From Nocardia rhamnosiphila NBRC 108938 (GTDB lineage: Bacteria; Actinomycetota; Actinomycetes; Mycobacteriales; Mycobacteriaceae), in contig NZ_JOAJ01000008.1 of assembly GCF_000720425.1 (NCBI RefSeq), positions 1 through 64,000 on the forward strand: DNA of 64,000 nucleotides, written 5' to 3'. The position numbers and the translations under genes were made by a program. The notes beneath the pieces are model-generated. The model did no database searches, had not been told where the DNA came from, and saw only the letters and a list, made by a program, of their open reading frames with translations. Numbering within the stretch: position 1 is the first letter of the stretch; the number at the start of each line of letters is the position of its first letter. This document shows, in pieces, positions 33,775 to 42,464 of this stretch.

Positions 33775-35787
33775 TCAGTGCGTCCCGCCCAGTTCTCCGG
33801 ACCGGCGCCAGGATTCGCGTTCGACCGCGAAAGCGGCCGACTGCCGGATACGGAACGATTCGATGGACTCCGCGTCCCGGGCGAGGAACCGCCGGTGCTC
33901 CGCCAGCCGGAATTCACCCGGGCCGGTGCGCAATTCGCCACGGCCGGCGGCGATATCGCCCCGGAGGTCGAGGAGTTCCGCCGCGCTCACCGGATACCAG
34001 CGGATTCGGTCGAAGAAGCGCAGCAGCCAGGGGGTTTCGATATCGGTGCGCCGGCTCCACACCTGCGTGGTGCGGCCGACGAACTGGTATCCGCCCGGGC
34101 CCTCCATTCCGTAGATGCACAGGTAGGCGCCGCCGATACCGACCGCGTTCTCCGGGGTCCAGGTCCGGGCCGGGTTGTATTTGGTGGTGACCAGCCGGTG
34201 TCGGGGGTCGATCGGGGTGGCCAGCGGCGCACCGAGGTAGACGTCCCCCAACCCCAGTACCAGGTACTCGGCGGCGAACACGGTATCGAAGACATCGCCG
34301 ACGGTATCGAGTCCGTTCATCCGCCGGATGAACTCGATATTCCACGGGCACCACGGTGCGTCGGCGCGCACACCGTGCATATAGCGGGTGATCGCCTCCC
34401 GGGTCGCCGGATCGTCCCAGGACAGCGGCAGATCCACCGTACGGCTGGGGACGACCAGGTCCTCGGCGGCCGGTAGGGCGGCCTCCGCCTCGACCAGCAG
34501 ATCCAGGGCCGCACCGATACGCAGCGTGCGCGGTTCGACCCGGACCTGGAGCGAACGGACGCCCGGCGTGAGTTCGGTGATGCCCCGTTCACCGCGGTCG
34601 CGCAGGTGCTCGTGCAATGCGTGGACGCGGGCACGTAATTCGAGGTCCAGGGTCATGGCGCCGTATTCGACGAGGATTCCGTCGTCACCCGCGCGACGGT
34701 AGGTCACCGGGGTGCCGTCTGCGGTTTCCCCGTGCCGCAGGATTCCGTCGTCGCCGTCGCCGCCGGTGGACAGCACGATCGGCCAGCCCGCCCGGCGCGC
34801 GGGGCCCAGTTCGGCCGGTGACGCGGCCCGCTCCGCGCGCACCGGGACGAAACGTACCCGGTCACCCGGGCACAACTGACCGAGCTTCCACAGGTCGGCG
34901 GCGGTCACCGTCACCGGGCAGACGAAGCCGCCGAGGCTCGGCCCGTCGGGTCCGAGCAGGATGGGGGTGTCGCCGGTGAAGTCGAGCGCGCCCACGCTGT
35001 AGGCGGTGTCGTGGATATTCGACGGATGCAGTCCGGCCTCGCCACCGTCCGGGCGGGCCCAGCGGGGTTTGGGGCCGACGAGCCGGACCCCGGTGCGGTC
35101 GGAGTTGAAATGCACCTCGTAGACAGTGGCGAGCAACGTTTCGATATCCGCGCGGGTGAAGAATTCGGGCGCTCCGTGCGGACCCTCGGTGACGGCGAGT
35201 TCCCAGTCGCGGGTCAGCACGGGTTGCTCGCCGCCGGGTACCGCGCCGGCCGGCGGACTCGGCGCGGGGCCGACCGGGAGAACATCCGCGGCGGCCAGTG
35301 CGCGCCCGGCCACACCGCCGAAGCGCCCGAGGGTGAATGTGGCGCTGCTGCCGAGATACTCGGTGAGTGCCAGTCCGCCGGAAACCAGCACATAGCAGCG
35401 CATCCCGGGGCCGCGGATCGTGCCGATATCGAGAACCTGCCCGGCGGGGACGAATACCGGCCGCCACAGCGGCACCGGCTGCCCGCCCACCGTCACCGTG
35501 ACAGGTGCGCCGGTCACGCACACCCAGGTGGGCTCGGCGAATCGTAATGCCGGACCGGCCATGGTGCATTCGAGCCCGGCCGCGCCCTCGGGATTGCCCA
35601 GTGCGCGGTTGCCGAGCCGGAACGACAGATCGTCCATGGGACCCGACGGCGGTACGCCGACATGCCAGTAGCCGGTCCGGCCCGGCCAGTCCTGCACGGT
35701 GGTGAGCAGACCCGGGCGTTCGACCACCGCGTGCCGGGTGGTGGTCACCGCGGCGGGCGGCGGGGCGAGCGTCACCGGGGCGGTCAC
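33775..35787 (-). CDS. Urea carboxylase-like carboxyltransferase (CT domains only)
   Basis: 670 residues from GTG 35787, which overlaps the upstream stop by four bases. Residues ~20-330 are the CT_A_B (AHS2/KipA-like) domain, with GYWHVGVPPSGPMDDLSFRL and HPSNIHDTAYSVG; residues ~350-620 are the CT_C_D (AHS1/KipI-like) domain. This is the order found in the middle of urea and guanidine carboxylases, and the C-terminal RQSAAFAVERESW also resembles the segment that precedes their biotin domain. The biotin carboxylase and biotin carrier domains are absent, so carboxybiotin must come from elsewhere or the protein has another role, as in the PxpBC 5-oxoprolinases. The frame runs further upstream, but that part overlaps the next gene. 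Confidence 0.88.
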   Translation of the reverse strand: MTAPVTLAPPPAAVTTTRHAVVERPGLLTTVQDWPGRTGYWHVGVPPSGPMDDLSFRLGNRALGNPEGAAGLECTMAGPALRFAEPTWVCVTGAPVTVTVGGQPVPLWRPVFVPAGQVLDIGTIRGPGMRCYVLVSGGLALTEYLGSSATFTLGRFGGVAGRALAAADVLPVGPAPSPPAGAVPGGEQPVLTRDWELAVTEGPHGAPEFFTRADIETLLATVYEVHFNSDRTGVRLVGPKPRWARPDGGEAGLHPSNIHDTAYSVGALDFTGDTPILLGPDGPSLGGFVCPVTVTAADLWKLGQLCPGDRVRFVPVRAERAASPAELGPARRAGWPIVLSTGGDGDDGILRHGETADGTPVTYRRAGDDGILVEYGAMTLDLELRARVHALHEHLRDRGERGITELTPGVRSLQVRVEPRTLRIGAALDLLVEAEAALPAAEDLVVPSRTVDLPLSWDDPATREAITRYMHGVRADAPWCPWNIEFIRRMNGLDTVGDVFDTVFAAEYLVLGLGDVYLGAPLATPIDPRHRLVTTKYNPARTWTPENAVGIGGAYLCIYGMEGPGGYQFVGRTTQVWSRRTDIETPWLLRFFDRIRWYPVSAAELLDLRGDIAAGRGELRTGPGEFRLAEHRRFLARDAESIESFRIRQSAAFAVERESWRRSGELGGTH

Positions 35788-36407
35788 CGGGTCACCACCA
35801 TGCGTACGGGGGTGGGCTCGAATCCGTTGCAGGGGTTGTTGATCTGGGGACAGTTGGACACCAGCACCAGGGTGTCGATCTCGGCGCGCAGCGAGACCGC
35901 CTTGCCCGGTGCGGACCGGCCGTCGACGATACCGAGCGTGCCGTCCGCCTCCACCGGAACGTTCATGAACCAGTTGATATTGGACACCAGATCCCGTTTG
36001 CCCATATCCCATTTCGCCGCCTCGGCCAGGAAATTCTCCACGCAGGCGTGCTGGTGGCGGGTGTGCTGGCCGTAGCGCAGCGTATTGGACTCCTGGGAAC
36101 AGGCTCCGGCGATGGTGTCGTGGTTGCCGACCTCGTCGGCGAGCACGGTCATGAGCGCGGTGCCCCGGTCGGTGCGCAGCACACTGCCGGTGGTGAGGAA
36201 GATATTGCGCTGCGCGGTGACCGTGGCCTGGGCGCTGTAGCGGTCGGTGTGGTCGGCCGCGGCGTACAGCAGGCAGTCGACGGCCTGGTTGCCGTGCAGA
36301 TCGATGATGTCGAGACGGTGCCCTGCCCGTACCACCGCCGACCACGGTGCGCAGGCCGGGACCACGTCGTCGAGCACGACGGTCGCTGCCGGGGTAGCGA
36401 TGTTCAT
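35784..36407 (-). CDS. DUF1989 protein, urea carboxylase-associated type 2 (CgdB-like)
   Basis: 207 residues from ATG 36407 with AGGAG upstream. The DUF1989 pattern is clear: GHRLDIIDLHGNQAVDCLLY, ERYSAQ-like DRYSAQATV, and a C-terminal NCPQINNPCNGFEPTPVR carrying the metal-binding Cys residues. In published work on guanidine use, such proteins pair as the two subunits of carboxyguanidine deiminase. Four-base overlaps with the genes on both sides show translational coupling. Confidence 0.88.
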   Translation of the reverse strand: MNIATPAATVVLDDVVPACAPWSAVVRAGHRLDIIDLHGNQAVDCLLYAAADHTDRYSAQATVTAQRNIFLTTGSVLRTDRGTALMTVLADEVGNHDTIAGACSQESNTLRYGQHTRHQHACVENFLAEAAKWDMGKRDLVSNINWFMNVPVEADGTLGIVDGRSAPGKAVSLRAEIDTLVLVSNCPQINNPCNGFEPTPVRMVVTR

Positions 36408-37156
36408 ATCCACTCCTGTCGGGTGCGGGCGGCCGACCACGCCGCTTCGGTGTTCCGGACGGCGCGCAGGTATTCCGGGTCGCTGTTCGCGGCGGCCGCG
36501 ACGGCGCGGTCGCCCGGCCAGGCGACCAGATCGAGGTCGGTGACCGGGGCGTCGTCGAGGGGGTGCGCGGCGGCAGCTATCAGGACGATCACCGGCATGT
36601 GGACGATCAGATCGATGTAGGCGCCCGCACCGGCCGAGCCGGTGGCAGTGAGGGCGCCGTCGCCGGCCACCCGCACACCGCGGAAGAACGAGAGGGTGGC
36701 GCCGATATCGCGCGGGGTCAGCCCGTGTTTCGCGGCCGCGCGTTTTAGGAGCAGCCGGCCTTCGGGAGTGGGCCCGCAGAGCGCATCGTGGTGGCCGGAG
36801 GTGTCGGCGACCACGGTGGCCAGCAGCCGGCCCTGATCGGACAGCAGTGGGTGCCCGGCACCGAGGTAGGCCTGCCAGGGCACTTTCACGGTGTCGGCGA
36901 CATTGAGACGTTCCCATGGCGCGTCCGCGCGCAGCAGGAACAGGTGCGCGCAGGCCGCCCCGTGCGGGTCGGCCAGTCGCAGCCGGGTGCCGCGTCCGAG
37001 CACGGTGCCGGTGTAGCCGCCGGGTGGTAGCCGGACGGTCCAGGTGGTCGCGTCGAGCGGGACCCCGTCGGGGAGTACGGGGGTGGCCGCGCTTGCCGAT
37101 GCCTGGGCGCGGGCGTGTGCGCGGGCTCCGGTCGTCGAAGCGGTGGTGGGTGTCAT
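36404..37156 (-). CDS. DUF1989 protein, urea carboxylase-associated type 1 (CgdA-like)
   Basis: 250 residues with ribosome site AAGGAAAG. The first 30 residues are Ala/Thr-rich and unlike the family; the DUF1989 fold follows (GGYTGTVLGRGTRLRLADPHG, HLFLLRADAPWERLN, DTSGHHDALCGPT). Paired with the type 2 protein it probably forms a heteromeric deaminase acting on a carboxylated guanidine- or urea-like compound. The transporter gene lies 105 bases upstream on the same strand. Confidence 0.85.
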   Translation of the reverse strand: MTPTTASTTGARAHARAQASASAATPVLPDGVPLDATTWTVRLPPGGYTGTVLGRGTRLRLADPHGAACAHLFLLRADAPWERLNVADTVKVPWQAYLGAGHPLLSDQGRLLATVVADTSGHHDALCGPTPEGRLLLKRAAAKHGLTPRDIGATLSFFRGVRVAGDGALTATGSAGAGAYIDLIVHMPVIVLIAAAAHPLDDAPVTDLDLVAWPGDRAVAAAANSDPEYLRAVRNTEAAWSAARTRQEWI

Positions 37157-37261
37157 GATCTTTCCTTGCTCGTCGGGTCCGGCGGGTGGGCCGGCCGTGC
37201 CGGGTGACCGATTCGGAAGTGGGGCAGCGGGACCCGGGCCGGTTCGGGGGCGGATGGCCGG

Positions 37262-38758
37262 TCAGCCGTGCTGGACAACGGGTTCCGGCGTCGGCAGTGG
37301 CGGAATATCCCCCGGCACCGCGGACTTTCCGGTCGGCTCACGCAACCGCTGTACGGCGAGGGTGCCGAGGAAGGCCAGCAGGGAGGCGAGGAAGCCGAAG
37401 AAGGTGGGCCAGCCGTCGAAGCCCGGGCCGATCAGTGAATTGTCGATATGGAGAACGGTGTTCGGTACCCCGTACATGGTGGGCGTGAGCACGAACAGGA
37501 CCAGCCGGACACCGAGCCCGGCCACCATGGCCGCGACCGCGGCGGTGGTGGTGATCCGCGAGCTGAGGTGGGCCGCGACGAACGGGACGATCAGAGCGGC
37601 CAGCATCAGGTCGAATGCCAGGGTGAGCAGAATGCCGGTTTGCGGTACTTCGACCGCGAAGAAGATCGCCACCGCGACCACCGGGATCATGGTGAGCCGC
37701 ACATCCCGCAGCAGGGTGTCACGCCCGGCGGCATCGGTCCGGTCGGTGCGCCCGGCGATATTCCGGGTCGCCACCGAGGCGGTGCCCAGGATGGCGCCGT
37801 TGGCGGTGGAGCACGATGCCGCCACGATCGCCGACAACACCAGGATCGCCAGACCCGCCGGGGCGTGTTCGTCCAGCAGGGTCAGCAACCGCGGGCCTGA
37901 TCCGTCACCGACGAGATCGGTGGTGGCCAGGGCGACCAGTGCGTAGGGGATACCGACCACGGCGGTTCCGGCCGCGCCCACGAAGCAGGCCCGGCGGGCG
38001 ATCTCGGGGGAGCGGGCCGAGAAGATGCGCTGCATGAAATCGATGGCGACGATATCGCCGATGCCGAGGGCGATCAGCGTCGCCCAGTTCACTACGGCGC
38101 CTTCGGAACTGTTACCGAGCTGTCCGACGTCGAACGGCCCCATACCCTCGGGGATGTCGAGGCCGTAGGTCGATCCCACCCAGATGAGCAGGGCGAGCGA
38201 CCCGATCACGGTGATCACCATCTGGGCGAGTGCGGTGTAGGCGTCGCTGAACATGCCGCCGGTGACGGTGTAGGTCAGCACGATCGCCACGATCAGCAGG
38301 ACCCCGGCGGTGTAGGGGATACCGAGAAAGCGTTCGAAGAGGAAGCCGCCGGCGACGAGGTTGCCCGCCAGCAGGATGCAGAAGCTGAAGATCATCAGGA
38401 TCGAGGCGCTGAATTCCACACCGCGGCCGTATTTGATCCGGTAGAAGTCCGGCAGGGTCAGCAGGCCCATCCGGTTCATCGGCTTGGCGAAGAAGAGCCC
38501 GGTGAGCAGCAGGCACAGGCCCAGACCCAGCGGTAGCGACGCCCCGGCCCAGAAGCCGACCGAACCGGCCAGGTCCGTATTGCCGAGGGTGGCGTTGGAG
38601 TCGACCGCCTGGCCCATCAGGCCCGCCGCGACCAGCGGTAGACCCAGCGATCGGCCGGCGACCAGGAAGTTGACGCTGTCACCGTCGACCTTGCGGGCGA
38701 CCAGTAGGCCGATGCCGATGACCGCGAGCACACTGATCGCGATTCCGAGAATGATCAT
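37262..38758 (-). CDS. SSS-family sodium:solute symporter
   Basis: 498 residues with 13-14 hydrophobic segments. SSS family signs: VNFLVAGRSLGLPLVAAG near the N-terminus, the GGMFSDAYTALAQM helix, and AIVAASCSTANGAILGTASV. Its position ahead of the DUF1989 and carboxyltransferase genes suggests uptake of their substrate, perhaps urea, guanidine or a related nitrogen compound. The start has AAGGG nine bases upstream. A divergent TetR gene begins 183 bases away. Confidence 0.9.
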   Translation of the reverse strand: MIILGIAISVLAVIGIGLLVARKVDGDSVNFLVAGRSLGLPLVAAGLMGQAVDSNATLGNTDLAGSVGFWAGASLPLGLGLCLLLTGLFFAKPMNRMGLLTLPDFYRIKYGRGVEFSASILMIFSFCILLAGNLVAGGFLFERFLGIPYTAGVLLIVAIVLTYTVTGGMFSDAYTALAQMVITVIGSLALLIWVGSTYGLDIPEGMGPFDVGQLGNSSEGAVVNWATLIALGIGDIVAIDFMQRIFSARSPEIARRACFVGAAGTAVVGIPYALVALATTDLVGDGSGPRLLTLLDEHAPAGLAILVLSAIVAASCSTANGAILGTASVATRNIAGRTDRTDAAGRDTLLRDVRLTMIPVVAVAIFFAVEVPQTGILLTLAFDLMLAALIVPFVAAHLSSRITTTAAVAAMVAGLGVRLVLFVLTPTMYGVPNTVLHIDNSLIGPGFDGWPTFFGFLASLLAFLGTLAVQRLREPTGKSAVPGDIPPLPTPEPVVQHG

Positions 38759-38786
38759 GGCCGGGGCCCTTCATCCGACACGAATA

Positions 38787-38900
38787 TCTATCGGTTGAAA
38801 GGTTCCTCGTATCCCGCGACATGGTGGTGACGGCGATGTATCCGTATCGCGGCCGTGCGTAACGTCTGCGTTGCCCATATTTCTATCGAATGACAGAAAT
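38787..38900. promoter_or_regulatory. Repeated operator candidates between symporter and TetR genes
   Basis: TCTATCGGTTGAAAG (38787-38801) and TCTATCGAATGACAG (38882-38896) agree at 12 of 15 positions, one near each divergent start. The second is flanked by the inverted repeat ATTTCT/AGAAAT (38879-38900). They are candidate sites for the neighbouring TetR protein. Confidence 0.4.
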
Positions 38901-38941
38901 CTCCCCGCGGTGCCGAACCGCTGGTCGGCGACAATGGAGCC

Positions 38942-39607
38942 ATGACCCAACTCGGTCCGGGCCGCCCGCGTCTCGCGCCGCGCCGCCGCCAGGGGCAGAC
39001 TCCGCGTGCCGAAATCCTCGACGCCGCCGCCGAACTGTTCACCACCCACGGGTACGGAAGTACCTCGACCCGGGCCATCGCCGAGGCGGTCGGTATCCGC
39101 CAGGCTTCGCTGTATCACCACTTCGCGGCCAAGGACGACATCCTCGACGCGCTGCTCGGTGAAACCATCGCGGGCGCGGCCGAACTCGCGATGCGCCTGG
39201 AGCGGCGACCGGAGCCGGCCGCGGTCCGGCTGTACGCGCTGGCCCGATTCGATATCGGCCAGCTGTGCGACGCGCGCTGGAATATCGGTGCGCTGTACTT
39301 CCTGCCGGAGTTGCGCGGGGATCGGTTCGCCGGGTTCCGGTCCCGCCGCGACACTCTGCGCGCGAGCTACGAAGGGCTGGCCGCGCGGGTGGTGGCGGGG
39401 CTGGACACGAACGGGGTGCCCGAAGCGCAGACCCTCCCGTTCCGGTTGGTGGAGACGGTGATCACTATCCGCTCGGACGCCGGCGGGGTGCCCGAGGAGG
39501 TGCGGCAGGCGATCGCCGCCGCGGTGCTGCGAGTGCTCGGCTGGGACGGCGATCCGGCCGGCGTCCGGGAAGCGGCCGGGGTCCTCGCTCGGGAGCTGCG
39601 GGTGTGA
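38942..39607 (+). CDS. TetR-family regulator, divergent from the symporter operon
   Basis: 221 residues. The N-terminal helix-turn-helix is standard: RAEILDAAAELFTTHGYGST, then IAEAVGIRQASLYHHFAAKDDIL. The C-terminal ligand domain gives no substrate clue. A GGAG lies just before the ATG. The divergent arrangement makes it the likely local regulator of the symporter, DUF1989 and carboxyltransferase genes and of itself. Confidence 0.9.
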   Translation: MTQLGPGRPRLAPRRRQGQTPRAEILDAAAELFTTHGYGSTSTRAIAEAVGIRQASLYHHFAAKDDILDALLGETIAGAAELAMRLERRPEPAAVRLYALARFDIGQLCDARWNIGALYFLPELRGDRFAGFRSRRDTLRASYEGLAARVVAGLDTNGVPEAQTLPFRLVETVITIRSDAGGVPEEVRQAIAAAVLRVLGWDGDPAGVREAAGVLARELRV

Positions 39608-39644
39608 ACCGCCCAGGGTCGGGCCCTTCACGCGATCGCAAAAC

Positions 39645-39658
39645 TAGAACGTGTTGTA
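39645..39658. promoter_or_regulatory. KstR-like operator upstream of the thioesterase gene
   Basis: TAGAACGTGTTGTA fits the KstR consensus TNNAACNNGTTNNA exactly. It lies 34 bases before the thioesterase start. KstR represses sterol catabolism genes in mycobacteria and rhodococci. Confidence 0.7.
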
Positions 39659-39691
39659 ATTCTGGGACAGGGGTCCGCGTGAGAGGAGCCG

Positions 39692-40486
39692 ATGGGCGTG
39701 TTCGCGTTCTTCACCAGGGAGGGTGAGCAGTACCTGCCCACCCGTATAGCCATGTCCAGCTGGAGCCCGACCCAGGTGGGCGGGCCGGCGATCTGCGGGC
39801 TGCTGACGCGCGAGCTGGAGACGCGATCGCCGGGCGAGGAGTTCGTCCCCGCCCGGGTGACCGTGGACCTGTTCCGCCCGGTCGTCGACGAGCCGGCCAC
39901 GCTGCGCAGCGTGGTGGTCCGGGAGGGCAAACGCATCTGCGTCGCGGACGCCGAACTGGTGCAGCGCGGGGAGGTGCGGTCGCGGGCGACCGTGGTGTAC
40001 CTGCGCACCGGCGAGGTGCCCGGCGGTGACCTGTGGCAGCCGTCGCACGACTTTCCGGTGCCCGGGACCCCCGATGCCTCGGAAGCGGGCGCGCACCCGC
40101 TGTTCAAGAGTGGTGACGGCGCCTGGACCCGCGATTTCGCGGCCACGCAGAACGCCGAGCGCAAGGCGATCTGGCAGAACATGCTGCCGGTGGTCGCCGG
40201 GGAGCCGGTGACGCCGTTGCAGCGGGCGGGGATGGCCGGGGACGCCGCGAGCCTCATGTGCAATTGGGGCACCGAGGGGATCGGCTATATCAACTCCGAC
40301 GTCACACTGACGCTTGCCCGGGTGCCGTCCGGCCCGGGTATCGGGGTGCTGGCGCAGGATCAGGTCGCCTATGCGGGTGTCGCGGTCGGCACCACCACCC
40401 TCTACGACCGGAGCGGCCCGCTGGGGACGGCCGTGGTGACGGCGCTCTCCAATGTGCGCCGCCAGGTCGATATGCGGCGTTACTGA
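39692..40486 (+). CDS. Acyl-CoA thioesterase-like double hotdog protein
   Basis: 264 residues with the TesB-like tandem hotdog layout: N-terminal WSPTQVGGPAICGLLTRELE and VTVDLFRPV, and C-terminal YINSDVTLTLARVPSG with Asp typical of the second hotdog. Such proteins hydrolyse acyl-CoA or bind acyl chains. The KstR-like box upstream suggests a role with sterol- or side-chain-derived acyl-CoAs. It is followed after 22 bases by a convergent MarR gene. Confidence 0.8.
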   Translation: MGVFAFFTREGEQYLPTRIAMSSWSPTQVGGPAICGLLTRELETRSPGEEFVPARVTVDLFRPVVDEPATLRSVVVREGKRICVADAELVQRGEVRSRATVVYLRTGEVPGGDLWQPSHDFPVPGTPDASEAGAHPLFKSGDGAWTRDFAATQNAERKAIWQNMLPVVAGEPVTPLQRAGMAGDAASLMCNWGTEGIGYINSDVTLTLARVPSGPGIGVLAQDQVAYAGVAVGTTTLYDRSGPLGTAVVTALSNVRRQVDMRRY

Positions 40487-40508
40487 TATCGGTGGCGGCC
40501 CGCCGCGC

Positions 40509-40976
40509 CTAGGACCGGGGCTCGGTGTGGGAGGGCCGCGGCCAGGGTCGCGCTTCCCGGGCCTCGAGATCGGTGTTGAATCGTTCCAGGTAGGCGGCGA
40601 AGGTCTGTACGTCCTCGCTGCTCCAGCCGCGCAGGAGCCGGTCGAGGGCGTTGATGTTGTAGTCGCGATCGGCCAGGACCCGGCGTTCGCCCTCGTCGGT
40701 GATCCGGAACTTGCGGGCCAGGCCGCCCGCGGGATCGGGAATGCGCTCCACCAGGCCGGCTTTCAGCATGGCCGCGGTCTGCCGGTGCACGGTCGAGGTG
40801 TCCAGGCCGAAGGCCTCGCTGAGTTCGCCGATGGACATGGGTCCCTCGATCCGCAGCCGGCGCAGCACCAGATAGGCACTGCGCTCGAGGTGGTCCGGGC
40901 GGCGCAGATGGGCATTGAGGCTGTGCCGGCCCAGGAGCATGGTCTCGAATTCGATCAGATGCGTGGGTTTGTCCAT
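40509..40976 (-). CDS. MarR-family regulator
   Basis: 155 residues with a winged helix: YLVLRRLRIEGPMSIGELSEAFGLDTSTVHRQ (read in parts) and wing RKFRITDEGERR. MarR proteins usually bind palindromes at their own promoters, and a 31-base imperfect palindrome lies 84-114 bases upstream of this start (41060-41090). Its ligand and other targets are not evident. Confidence 0.9.
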   Translation of the reverse strand: MDKPTHLIEFETMLLGRHSLNAHLRRPDHLERSAYLVLRRLRIEGPMSIGELSEAFGLDTSTVHRQTAAMLKAGLVERIPDPAGGLARKFRITDEGERRVLADRDYNINALDRLLRGWSSEDVQTFAAYLERFNTDLEAREARPWPRPSHTEPRS

Positions 40977-41059
40977 GGCGGGTGTCCTGCTCGTACTCGG
41001 ATGCCGTGGCGGCGCGGCGGGCGTCCCGCCAGTCGTTATACCACGCGGCCGGGAGTGTC

Positions 41060-41090
41060 TTGCATCCTACACATTGTATGTAGAGTGCAA
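41060..41090. promoter_or_regulatory. Imperfect 31-bp palindrome, probable MarR operator
   Basis: Fourteen-base arms TTGCATCCTACACA and TATGTAGAGTGCAA, complementary at 11 of 14 positions around TTG, lie upstream of the MarR gene. The inner CTACA/TGTAG and outer TTGCA/TGCAA parts match exactly. Confidence 0.55.
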
Positions 41091-41117
41091 TTGCCGTGGA
41101 CTGTGCCCCGGCCGCCG

Positions 41118-42131
41118 TCAGTCGCCGGCCACGGCCCGCCGGAACCGGCGTTCGAGGAAGAACCGCGCGGCCCGGGCCACCGAGTCCAGCACCGGTTCGG
41201 GTTTCCAGCCGAGTTCCCGTTCGGCCTTGCCGTGGTCGAGCCGGGACATGACGTGCATCAGGTTCACCGAGGTCACCGTGAACCGGCTGTCCCGGCCGCG
41301 TAGCCGCGCCGCGGCCGAGGCGATACCGGCGGCGGGGTACAGCAGGGGCAGTGGGACGGCCGCCCGGGGCGGCTCCCGGCCGGCCGCATGGGCGGCGGCG
41401 GTGAGCAGTTCGGTATTGGTGAGGAAGCGGTCGGAGACGATATAGCGTTCGCCGGGCCGTCCGGCCGTGCCCGCCAGGATCAAGGCCCGGGCCGCGTCCT
41501 CGATCCCCACCGATTCCGATCCGGTGCCGGCGAAGCGGAACGGGAGTCTGCCGAGCGCGGCGGCGGCCACGAAGGAGCCGTGCGGTGTCGGTTGCCAGTC
41601 GCCGGGGCCGTAGGTGTTCGCGACGCACATCGCCACCGCGGGCAGTCCGCGTTCGGTCGCGTAGCGCAGTACCAGATTTTCCGCCTCGACCCGGGAGCGC
41701 ACGTATGGGCCGCCGAGGCGGGGCCAGTCGAACGCGACGGTCTCGTCGGCGACGCCGCCCGGCCGGCGTCCGATGGTGGCGGCGGAACTGGTGAAGACGA
41801 ACCGCCGCGGTCCGGTGGCGCAGGCGGCGTCGAGTACATGGCGCAGTCCGGCGATATTGGTCCGGAAGAGGGGTTCGGGATCGCGTATCCAGGCCCGGGT
41901 GTCCACCGCGCAGTGATAGATCTCGTCGCAGTCGCGCATGGCGGTGCGCAGCGCGTGATCGTCGAACAGGTCACCGTAGTGGATCTCCACCGGCAGGTCC
42001 GCGATGGCACGGAGATCGCTGGTACGGCGTACCAGGACGCGCACGGGCGCTCCTGTCGCCGCCAGTTGGCGGGTCAGGTGCGAGCCGAGAAACCCCGAGG
42101 CTCCCACCACCAGTTTCGCCGGGTCCGCCAT
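41118..42131 (-). CDS. NAD-dependent epimerase / dihydroflavonol reductase-like SDR
   Basis: 337 residues from ATG 42131, which has AGGAGG nine bases upstream; the longer open frame has no support. Extended-SDR features: VVGASGFLGSHL nucleotide-binding site, FTSSAAT with Ser, and YVRSRVEAENL in place of the usual YxxxK (Tyr is followed by Val-Arg-Ser-Arg, so the Lys is replaced by Arg). Proteins of this group reduce or epimerise sugars, sterols or phenolics; the substrate is unknown. It is divergent from the BCCT transporter. Confidence 0.8.
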   Translation of the reverse strand: MADPAKLVVGASGFLGSHLTRQLAATGAPVRVLVRRTSDLRAIADLPVEIHYGDLFDDHALRTAMRDCDEIYHCAVDTRAWIRDPEPLFRTNIAGLRHVLDAACATGPRRFVFTSSAATIGRRPGGVADETVAFDWPRLGGPYVRSRVEAENLVLRYATERGLPAVAMCVANTYGPGDWQPTPHGSFVAAAALGRLPFRFAGTGSESVGIEDAARALILAGTAGRPGERYIVSDRFLTNTELLTAAAHAAGREPPRAAVPLPLLYPAAGIASAAARLRGRDSRFTVTSVNLMHVMSRLDHGKAERELGWKPEPVLDSVARAARFFLERRFRRAVAGD

Positions 42132-42464
42132 ACCGGTGCGCCTCCTGATCGGTTCGTCGGTCCGGGTACGAGTGTCGCAGGGCCGGGCAATTTCTGTACA
42201 GAAAACCGGTCGAACGTCTGTACTTGAGTTCGGACAGTTGTCCGAATCGTTGATCCGGGCCGTATCCGGCGGCCGCCGGGGAGGGCGCGGTGCCCGCTGT
42301 TCACGTGTTCGACGCAGCGTTCGAATCGGGGGCGAGTACGGTTTTTTCCGGAACATCCGGTTCGGCGGCGTGGTCGCGGTGCGCGGAAGGGCCGGGTAAC
42401 GGCTGGTCCGCGTGATCCCGCGACCTCGGTGCCGGACGCACGTGCGATCTGAAAGGACTCGTCC
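42132..42464. promoter_or_regulatory. Divergent control region with two palindromes
   Basis: No gene seen. TTTCTGTACAGAAA (42191-42204) is a perfect 14-bp palindrome and TTCGGACA-GT-TGTCCGAA (42229-42246) has perfect eight-base arms. Both are nearer the SDR start (60 and 98 bases) than the BCCT start. TCTGTAC recurs at about 42216 between them. A local regulator is not adjacent. Confidence 0.5.

Noticed and set aside
35788..36345. N-terminal extension of the carboxyltransferase frame
   Set aside because: It overlaps the DUF1989 gene in another frame and looks like shadow sequence; the GTG at 35787 gives a natural start.
42208..42225. LexA/SOS-like box (CGAACGTCTGTAC)
   Set aside because: Only one half-site is good (GAAC but GTAC instead of GTTC), and it overlaps better palindromes.
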